The notes below the pieces were generated by a model. That model ran no database searches and was not told the origin of the DNA. It saw only the letters and a program-made list of their open reading frames with translations. Below, piece after piece: positions 43,673 to 49,764 of a stretch of 49,764 nucleotides of DNA. The stretch is from Deltaproteobacteria bacterium (GTDB lineage: Bacteria; Myxococcota_A; Polyangia; JAAYKL01). The DNA is taken from positions 1 to 49,764 of the forward strand of contig JAFGQN010000229.1 of assembly GCA_016935665.1 (NCBI GenBank). Reading direction: 5' to 3'. The position numbers were made by a program, and so were the translations under genes. Positions within the stretch are counted from its first letter, which is position 1; each line of letters begins with the position of its first letter.

Positions 43673-45243
43673 CAACGCCGATACCCTTGAAGCTGAGTGG
43701 CTCCGCCAGAAAAAAACAGGGCGATGACACGCCACTGATGATGAACACAATGGGCCAGCCCTGGAAGGTGCTCATTGTGGACGACGAAGATGAAATTCAC
43801 AAGTTGACACGACTGGTGTTGGCTGACTATCGCTTTTTGAATCGATACATTGAATTTCACAGTGCATATTCAAGGCAGGAAGCCATTGAAAAGTTGACAA
43901 CCAACGGGGATTTTGCCGTTGTGCTACTGGACGTGGTCATGGAGACAGACGACGCGGGTCTTCAGGTGGCAAAAGAAATCCGCGAGGTTTTGCACAACAG
44001 ATTTATCCGCATTATTTTACGTACAGGCCAGCCGGGAAGCGCACCGGAAAGTCGTGTCATTGTGGACTATGACATCAACGACTATAAGGAAAAGACGGAG
44101 CTCACCGCCAGCAAACTGTTCACCACCGTTACCACGGCATTGCGATCTTTTCAGGATTTGAGGACCATCGAGCGAAATCGTCAGGGATTGGAAAAAATCA
44201 TAGATGCGTCCAAAAATCTGTTTGATTTAAAAAGTCAGGAGAAACTCGCCCGTGGCCTGCTGGAACAGTTGACCTCGATTTTGAGACTTGATGAAGATTC
44301 GTTGTACATGCAAACGTCCAGTCTGTCGGCGACCCCGGGAGATGATGACTTTATTGTTGCGGCCGCCACCGGAAAGTACGAGGGCAGCGAAGGCAAAATG
44401 GTGAGCGCCACATTAACACCCGAACATGCCGCCGCTGCGATTGCTGCCCGTAATGAAGGCAAAGCCAATAATACCGTATTTGGTGGGGATTGTTACGCCG
44501 GATATTTCCGGTCGCATATTGGAGATGAAACCCTTTTATTTCTCCACGGGCAAAAAAAACTGAGTAGTCTGGACAAGGATCTGATTCAAATTTTTTCGGC
44601 CAACATGGCTATCGCTTTCGAAAATTTCAGCCTCAACCAGGAACTGGTGGATACCCAGCGCGAAGTCATTCTCACACTGGGAGAAGTAGTGGAAAGCCGA
44701 AGCAAGGAATCGGCCAATCACGTGAAGCGGGTGGCGGAATATGCCCGTCTCCTGGCCCGGAAACTGGGGTTGGATTCAAGTGACATCGAACTGATTCATA
44801 TGGCCGCGCCCATGCACGATGTGGGCAAAATCGGTATTCCCGACGCCATACTGCACAAACCTGCCAAACTGACCAGCGATGAATACGATGTAATGAAAAC
44901 CCATTCTGAAATCGGGCGCTACATATTTCAGCATTCCACCAGACCCATTATGCAGGCGGCCGGTATCATCGCGCATCAGCATCACGAAAAATGGAATGGG
45001 CAGGGATATCCTCTGGGTCTCAAGGAGAACGCGATTCACATGTTCGGTCGCATCATCGGTATTGTGGATGTTTTTGATGCGCTGATATGCAGACGCTGTT
45101 ACAAGGAACCCTGGCCGCCGGACGATGTACGGCACATTATCGAGAAAGAGCGCGGCGAGCATTTTGATCCGCAGATGGCCGATTTGCTGCTGCGCCATTT
45201 CGATGAATTCCTGCAAATCCACCAGCGCTGGCCCGATGCGTGA
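43669..45243 (+). CDS. Receiver-DUF3369-HD-GYP response regulator
   Basis: 524 aa. Receiver about 32-160 with Asp88 in VVLLDVVMET. DUF3369 about 165-330 (QGLEKIIDASKNLFDLKSQEK is its opening). HD-GYP about 335-510: MHDVGKIGIPD puts the metal His-Asp at 383-384, and HQHHEKWNGQGYP near 437-450 gives the GYP loop. Active HD-GYP enzymes cut cyclic-di-GMP to GMP, so this links the upstream receiver-kinase to c-di-GMP turnover and thus to the PilZ protein at 30 kb. ATG 43669 overlaps the preceding stop. The metal ligands are all present, so activity is likely. Confidence 0.92.
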   Translation: MTTPIPLKLSGSARKKQGDDTPLMMNTMGQPWKVLIVDDEDEIHKLTRLVLADYRFLNRYIEFHSAYSRQEAIEKLTTNGDFAVVLLDVVMETDDAGLQVAKEIREVLHNRFIRIILRTGQPGSAPESRVIVDYDINDYKEKTELTASKLFTTVTTALRSFQDLRTIERNRQGLEKIIDASKNLFDLKSQEKLARGLLEQLTSILRLDEDSLYMQTSSLSATPGDDDFIVAAATGKYEGSEGKMVSATLTPEHAAAAIAARNEGKANNTVFGGDCYAGYFRSHIGDETLLFLHGQKKLSSLDKDLIQIFSANMAIAFENFSLNQELVDTQREVILTLGEVVESRSKESANHVKRVAEYARLLARKLGLDSSDIELIHMAAPMHDVGKIGIPDAILHKPAKLTSDEYDVMKTHSEIGRYIFQHSTRPIMQAAGIIAHQHHEKWNGQGYPLGLKENAIHMFGRIIGIVDVFDALICRRCYKEPWPPDDVRHIIEKERGEHFDPQMADLLLRHFDEFLQIHQRWPDA

Positions 45244-45258
45244 TACGTAAACTGAATT

Positions 45259-45783
45259 TCAGGGGAACTCGATAATGAACCTTGCGCCGCCGCCGGGCGC
45301 GTTTTTTGCGCGCAATGTGCCATGATGTTCGCTGGTGACAATAGAATAGCAAATCGAAAGACCAGGTTCCGTTCCGGCCCCCTTCTTTTTCGTGGAAAAA
45401 AAAGGTTGAAAGATTCGGCGCGCAACTGCAGGAGAAAAACCGGGACCGTTGTCTTCCAACTCAATGTGAACCCGTTCATTATGTTCGAAAATTCGAATCG
45501 TGAGAAATGTGATCATGATCAAATATAGCCATCCCCCAAACGTTGATGCCCACACGGAACCGCCGTATTTCATCCCGCAATCGTTTAAGTACATTTGAAG
45601 TATGTGGAATGAACACAATTCGTCGAAAGGTCTCGGTTGTGTTTTGTCTGAAAACAAGGATGGCTTCGGCGCACAACAGATTGGAGTCCTTTCCGGAAAG
45701 AAGTACGATTCCGGGATTGCCTTCCTCAAATTAAGAAGGTAATTCTTTTCCTTTTTGAATGGCACTCCCCGCGAATCGAACAA
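45259..45783 (-). pseudogene. Decayed histidine kinase, C-terminal remnant
   Basis: The last 75 codons of this minus-strand frame are clearly a kinase ATPase domain (IRIFEHNERVHIELEDNGPG, FQPFFSTKKKGAG, GGARFIIEFP). The more N-terminal part of the same frame has no kinase resemblance. A second minus frame at 45479-45740 reads NPGIVLLSGKDSNLLCAEA, FRRIVFIPHTSNVLKRLRDE and looks coding, so a frame change lies near 45480. No H-box, N-box or ribosome site is left. The remnant lies convergent to the HD-GYP gene. Confidence 0.7.
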
Positions 45784-46027
45784 TCGGGGTTTAATAGAGT
45801 TTTTGCCTGTAGAACAGGATACTGCAAATTGAATTCGGGACCCGGTTGTGAGCGAAATTGAAGATTCACTTGGTTGGTAATCTCGTCAACCCCAAAAAAA
45901 CTCGAAAAAAAGTTGACGTTTGATGTAGAGGTAATTATTGGTTTGGCATTCTGGGATGAATTAATTTCAATAATTTTAAATAGTTCACAGATAGTATTGT
46001 ATCTTTATCGCGAATTGGGGTTTTGCT

Positions 46028-47575
46028 GTGTCCGCAAGGGAAAATGTTCAAAATAGCAGTGGCGCATTTCAGAGGGAAAATGGAAACGGGTCGTACCATT
46101 TTGATGGCATCAACGCTGGCCCCAGTGTGAGCAGTGAAACAGTGCCGCCACGGGATTCGGTAACGGAGTCCATCACCGTTCAATATGGCAGCCACGGTGC
46201 ATTGCACATTCGGGTGAAAGCGAACACTCCCTGTTTGGGGCATTGTCCTGGCCGCTGTTCAAATCAGAGCGCAGCAGTCACTCCCTATCCGTTTGCCGGC
46301 GGATATTCGGCATATGCCAATGGGACAACAAGTGACGACATACCCGATGTGTCCAAATGGTCCATTACACCCGCGCCTCCGCCGTCGGTGAAAACGACGC
46401 CACAGATAAAGGTGGTTCCCGAACAGTTTGAAGCGGGCAGGGGAGACTCTGTGATGCCGCTGGCGTATGGGGATACCATGCGCAGTGAAGCATCGCGCGT
46501 TCGCGCCCGACAGCTGTCTTTGCAGGAGGCTGGAAAGAAAAAAGCGGGTGGTGCTAAAGGCGCCACCGATATACCGTTTGCCAAAGTGAGGCCCAGCGAT
46601 GTGCCACCACCTCCTTTGGACACCTCTATACAATCCTGTTTTGAGCGCGCGGACAATAGCTGTGTCACGCTGGAAATACGGCCCGAATTCAGGTGTCGAT
46701 GCGACAAAGAGGATTCTTCGGGGAAAATTGGGGGACAAACATCAGTAATCGGGGCACCCGTGACCCTATCGCCTGTGCCATATGGCAGAGTGCCCGCGTA
46801 CTGGGTTCCTGTTGCCATGGTGGCAACAGCGGCATTGATGGTTTTTGCAGCAGTTATTGTCCTGGGTAAAGATGTGTTGTCCAATGGCTCGGGACGGTCC
46901 CTGGAACCGTCTGTGGCGTCTGTCGCGTCGCCCATTTCGAAGACCGGTCGATGTGCGCCTTCCATATCCGAAACAGGATTGGCGAAAAAAGGCCTTGTTT
47001 CATTGATGGCCGCAGGCGACGGCGCAAGTGCGACACAATCGGAAGCGTCAACGGTTTCAAACACCCAGCCGCAACACCGACAGGACACGCCTCAAAAGCG
47101 CCGCCGAAATGGCAGAAATCGCAAAAACAGCGCGCAATCGCAATTCTTCGCGTCATCCGCCGCCATCACTGCGGCAACAGGCAGTTCTTCTGTCAATACG
47201 CCAAATCGCGTGCCCAAAGCCGCCGCTGAACGTGAGACCTCTCCTATCCATCTGGAGACATCGCACACAACAAATCAGGCTTTGCCACATGGTTCAGATA
47301 GTTTGATACCCCTTAAACCGTCCCGTTCCGTTGTGAAAAAAGTAATGGCAGACATTGCCCCGTATGTGCAGGGCTGCAAATTTGATCGTTCCGGAAAAGT
47401 GGTGGTAAAACTGGTCGTGTCGGGAAAAACCGGACGCGTCATTTCATCTGAGGCGGTGGACAACAATTTTAAGGGCACTCCCGCGGGTTTATGCGTATCG
47501 AAGGTGGTTCGCTCGGTTCAGCTGCCTGTTTTCAACAGCGAAAGGCTGGTTATCAAGTATCCGTTCCAGATTTGA
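46028..47575 (+). CDS. AgmX/PglI-like protein with TonB-type C-terminus
   Basis: 515 aa with a GTG start. The N-terminal 260 residues are cytosolic, Pro/Ser-rich and contain Cys residues (LGHCPGRC, SCFERADNSC, RCRCDK). One membrane helix lies near 256-278 (YWVPVAMVATAALMVFAAVIVLG). A basic Ser/Thr/Asn/Gln linker follows, then the C-terminal domain of about 85 residues: SRSVVKKVMADIAPYVQGC, GKVVVKLVVSGKTGRV, SVQLPVFNSERLVIKYPF. This is like the AgmX/PglI and GltJ end domains of myxobacterial gliding proteins, related to TonB. Periplasmic energy coupling or motility is inferred. No clear ribosome site at GTG 46028, so the start is uncertain. Confidence 0.68.
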   Translation: MSARENVQNSSGAFQRENGNGSYHFDGINAGPSVSSETVPPRDSVTESITVQYGSHGALHIRVKANTPCLGHCPGRCSNQSAAVTPYPFAGGYSAYANGTTSDDIPDVSKWSITPAPPPSVKTTPQIKVVPEQFEAGRGDSVMPLAYGDTMRSEASRVRARQLSLQEAGKKKAGGAKGATDIPFAKVRPSDVPPPPLDTSIQSCFERADNSCVTLEIRPEFRCRCDKEDSSGKIGGQTSVIGAPVTLSPVPYGRVPAYWVPVAMVATAALMVFAAVIVLGKDVLSNGSGRSLEPSVASVASPISKTGRCAPSISETGLAKKGLVSLMAAGDGASATQSEASTVSNTQPQHRQDTPQKRRRNGRNRKNSAQSQFFASSAAITAATGSSSVNTPNRVPKAAAERETSPIHLETSHTTNQALPHGSDSLIPLKPSRSVVKKVMADIAPYVQGCKFDRSGKVVVKLVVSGKTGRVISSEAVDNNFKGTPAGLCVSKVVRSVQLPVFNSERLVIKYPFQI

Positions 47576-47862
47576 CACGCCAAAACAGCCCATGGCGTAA
47601 AATTTCGCCCTTCAACGAACTGTCACTACCGCCCCGGTTTGAGCAAAAGGCTGCACATTCCCCAAAGAGGGCTGCCCGGTTTTGCCCAAAAGCGGCGCAT
47701 ATCCGGTAAAAAGTTGCCGGTATTTGGCGCCAGGCATACCCATTGCGGGCGCCAGGCTGCCCCATTTCACTGAAAAGCTGCGCAGTCATGTCAAAAGGCT
47801 GTCATCATTTTGAGCCGGGCATACCGATGTCACCTGCCATGCTGCCCGGTTTTATCTGAAGA
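47576..47862. repeat. Degenerate tract of about ten 21-nt units
   Basis: No gene is seen, but from 47645 to 47858 the bases show a 20-22-nt rhythm. Units start at about 47645, 47666, 47688, 47708, 47729, 47751, 47773, 47793, 47814 and 47836; the core resembles AAGGCTGCCCGGTTTT, with GGCATACC and AAGCTGCG variants. On the minus strand the same units read CAACCTTTT-like and in one frame give seven-residue blocks (CAAFGQN, RAALFGE, CAAFCSN). Indels of one base disrupt a constant frame, so it is not a normal coding repeat. The unit length is twice a DNA helical turn. Confidence 0.55.
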
Positions 47863-48240
47863 ATGAAGCAATACACGGAGAAATGGGCCCACGATGATCG
47901 CATTCTCGGGACTGGCTCTTTTGTGGAATCGATACTGCAGCAAACCGAAGGGGACGCAGTGACAAACCCGGTTTGTGAGCACGAAAGATACGCACGCCTC
48001 GAATCGGTGACAAACCAGGTGTGCGAACAGAGCGGCATACTCAAAACAGAATTGACTGGTGGCAGCCGCCGAAAACCTGTTGTACAGGCCTGTCAGGCGG
48101 TGTGTTATTTTGGGGTGGAGAAAATCGGACTGTCTGCAGCGGCAGTGGGCAGATACCTGAACATATCAAAAATGTCCGCTTCAACCGGTGGTTACAAAGG
48201 CAAGGATTTAACTGTGGCATATAAAGTGGACTTGCATTAA
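47863..48240 (+). mobile_element. REP-associated tyrosine transposase, C-terminal remnant
   Basis: 125 codons matching the C-terminal region of RAYT/TnpA-REP transposases of the IS200/IS605 family, which act on REP hairpins: MKQYTEKWAHDDRILGTGSFVE is the usual post-catalytic segment, followed by a helix-turn-helix region (GSRRKPVVQACQAVCYFGVEKIGLSAAAVGRYLNISKMSAS). The catalytic HUH and Tyr are missing, so it is inactive. No ribosome site precedes ATG 47863. Direct repeats follow it. Confidence 0.72.
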
Positions 48241-48250
48241 CTCTACGTTC

Positions 48251-48296
48251 CTGACTACCTCCCGTTTGTTCCCCTGACTACGTCCCGTTTGTTCCC
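48251..48296. repeat. Two 23-bp direct repeats by transposase remnant
   Basis: CTGACTACCTCCCGTTTGTT + CCC (48251-48273) is followed directly by the same 23 bases with C to G at the ninth position (48274-48296). A third partial match, GGGACCGTTTGT, lies at 48323-48334, and ACGTCCC can pair with GGGACCGT there to form a hairpin. They are probably the REP-type target elements of the transposase. The TCCCGTTT core also occurs in the hairpin at bases 44-76. Confidence 0.7.
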
Positions 48297-48439
48297 AGGC
48301 AAACCTCGAATAGCGCATAACAGGGACCGTTTGTGATTCAGGGCAAAATGTGGTATCGACTTTATAAAAATTTCCTGGTGTGGGTTTCTTAAAAGTCATA
48401 TCTGCAAAAGAAACAGAGTCCAGGAGGAGATGGAGTTCA

Positions 48440-49764
48440 ATGCCGAAACTGACCCTCGAAAATTATATCACCGAACACTTTTTCGATGAAATGGTGGACA
48501 AGGACCTCTCGATTCGCCCCCAGTATCAGATGTTTATGGAACGACTGCAGCAAATGGGCTGGAAGAAGCTGAGTTCCCTCCAACATTCCACGGACCGGGC
48601 CCAGCTGTCCCAGGGAATGACTTTTAATGTTTACAGCGACAATCAGGGGGTTGAACGAATTTTACATCTGGACATCATTCCGCGAATTATCACTGCCGCC
48701 GCATGGGACCACATCGAGACAGGACTCACCCAGCGCATCACTGCCCTCAACATGTTCATTCAGGACATCTACGGAGAGCAGAAAATCCTCAAAGATAAAG
48801 TTGTGCCGGCAGATCTCATCCTGTCCAGCGCCACATATCTCAAGCAGTGCCGCGCACTGAAACCGCCCAAAGGCATATGGTGTCACATTACCGGCACCGA
48901 CATCATTCGAGGTCACGACGGAGCGTTCCATGTGCTGGAAGACAATCTTCGATGCCCCTCCGGGGTTTCCTACATGCTTGAAAACCGCGAAATCCTGAAG
49001 CGAACCTTTCCGGAGATGTTCGAAAAACTGAATGTGCGACCGGTGGCAAACTACACCCATCTGCTGCGGGACATGCTGGAATCTCTTTCCCCTCGAAATC
49101 CGGCCACCATTGCCGTGCTGACTCCTGGCAGCCACAATTCGGCATACTTCGAGCATTCGTACCTCGCCCAGCAAATGGGGGCGGAACTGGTGGAGGGACA
49201 GGATTTGGTGGTGCAGGACGACGTGGTGTACATGGTAACCACCCTTGGGCTGCAACGCGTCGATGTCATTTATCGCCGGGTGGATGACGACTTCATGGAT
49301 CCATCCGTGTTTCGCGCCGATTCGCTGCTTGGGGTTCGCGGCATTTTTGAAGCGTATCGAAAGGGCAACGTGGTGCTGGTGAACGCCCCGGGCACGGGGG
49401 TGGCCGATGACAAAGCCGTTTACGCCTACGTCCCCAAAATCATCAAATACTATCTGGGAGAGGACATGCGCCTTTCCAATGTAGACACTTTTATTTGCGC
49501 GGAGAAAAAGGCAAGGCAGCATGTACTCGAAAACCTCGGGGACCTTGTGGTCAAACAGACCGACGCATCCGGGGGTTACGGCATGCTGATTGGCCCCGCC
49601 GCCACCCAAAGGGAATTGTCTGAATTCGCCGACAAAATCACGGCCACCCCCCGAAACTACATCGCCCAGCCGGTAATACAGCTGTCCCGGGTGCCCACAG
49701 TCACCGACGACGGCATCGAAGGCCGCCATGTGGACTTAAGGCCCTACATTCTGTACGGAAAAAA
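48440..49764 (+). CDS. Circularly permuted ATP-grasp protein, 3-prime end cut off
   Basis: Open to the window edge: 441 codons present. The N-terminus MPKLTLENYITEHFFDEM and later blocks PQYQMFMERLQ, ALNMFIQDIYGEQKIL, VLEDNLRCPSGVSYMLENRE, TPGSHNSAYFEHSYLAQQMG, KQTDASGGYGMLIGP match the circularly permuted ATP-grasp family (DUF404/DUF407 type, CP_ATPgrasp_2). Such enzymes join a carboxylate to an amine, often with a neighbouring alpha-E protein in peptide or amide synthesis; the partner would lie beyond the window. AGGAGGAG at 48422-48429 and GGAG at 48433-48436 precede ATG 48440. Confidence 0.88.
   Translation, partial: MPKLTLENYITEHFFDEMVDKDLSIRPQYQMFMERLQQMGWKKLSSLQHSTDRAQLSQGMTFNVYSDNQGVERILHLDIIPRIITAAAWDHIETGLTQRITALNMFIQDIYGEQKILKDKVVPADLILSSATYLKQCRALKPPKGIWCHITGTDIIRGHDGAFHVLEDNLRCPSGVSYMLENREILKRTFPEMFEKLNVRPVANYTHLLRDMLESLSPRNPATIAVLTPGSHNSAYFEHSYLAQQMGAELVEGQDLVVQDDVVYMVTTLGLQRVDVIYRRVDDDFMDPSVFRADSLLGVRGIFEAYRKGNVVLVNAPGTGVADDKAVYAYVPKIIKYYLGEDMRLSNVDTFICAEKKARQHVLENLGDLVVKQTDASGGYGMLIGPAATQRELSEFADKITATPRNYIAQPVIQLSRVPTVTDDGIEGRHVDLRPYILYGK

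Noticed and set aside
46028-46243. Overlapping minus-strand ORF at 45935-46243
   Set aside because: No ribosome site or domain; overlaps the N-terminus of the AgmX-like gene.
47645-47858. CRISPR array
   Set aside because: Units are about 21 nt with no distinct spacers, the repeats are not near-identical and no cas gene is nearby.
48662-49729. 355-codon minus-strand ORF at the right end
   Set aside because: It is antisense to the ATP-grasp gene, whose motifs and Shine-Dalgarno are clear.

Overview
The window looks like chromosome of a Gram-negative bacterium of the old deltaproteobacterial group, most likely Myxococcota or a neighbouring phylum. This is inferred from protein architecture, not from a marker gene: a PilZ-receiver-DUF4388 regulator, a receiver-DUF3369-HD-GYP protein, an AgmX-like gliding or TonB-type protein, a TPR-PEGA protein, VWA and choice-of-anchor-Q lipoproteins with Ser/Thr/Asp linkers, many lipoboxes and an lgt gene. 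No rRNA, tRNA, prophage or CRISPR array was seen.

Layout. 1-5.2 kb: a secreted alpha/beta hydrolase, a hotdog thioesterase, a small membrane protein, then a compact run with a PTS-IIA/CBS protein, an ArsB/NhaD-type ion transporter, a 37-codon ORF and an AtpI/AtpZ-like membrane protein. 5.2-10.8 kb: a PAS-PAS sigma-54 activator, a bacterial FAN1-type nuclease (opposite strand), a frameshifted envelope lipoprotein behind a long dyad, and lgt. 10.8-13.7 kb (minus): a translationally coupled pair made of a monoheme cytochrome fused to a probable outer-membrane barrel and a pentaheme cytochrome. 13.9-16.7 kb: three exported coiled-coil or charged proteins, two of them lipoproteins. 17-27.2 kb (minus): a surface-protein block with a 1348-aa VWA protein, a 984-aa Cys-rich beta-helix lipoprotein, a TPR-PEGA protein, a chimeric relic of a second copy of the last two, and a VWA lipoprotein. 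27.4-32.4 kb: a POT peptide transporter broken by one frameshift, an ABM-fold protein, the PilZ-receiver protein, a small orphan and a YkgJ-type Cys-cluster pair. 32.6-41.4 kb: a GH9-like lipoprotein, a fused HisH-HisF, an AraC-GyrI regulator, a leucine attenuator plus leuA, an outer-membrane protein and a cytidylyltransferase-like protein. 41.7-49.8 kb: a barrel protein, a coupled two-component/HD-GYP pair, a decayed histidine kinase, the AgmX-like protein, a degenerate 21-nt repeat tract, a REP-type transposase remnant with direct repeats, and a circularly permuted ATP-grasp gene that runs off the end.

How things fit together: amino-acid biosynthesis (his, leu) is interspersed with signalling (c-di-GMP, two-component, sigma-54) and a large investment in envelope lipoproteins. 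The most unusual items are the cytochrome-barrel fusion operon, the eukaryote-style HisHF fusion, a complete leuA leader-peptide attenuator, the chimeric duplication scar at 25.3-25.5 kb and the 21-nt periodic tract at 47.6-47.9 kb. All functional calls are from reading motifs by eye; none was checked by database search.
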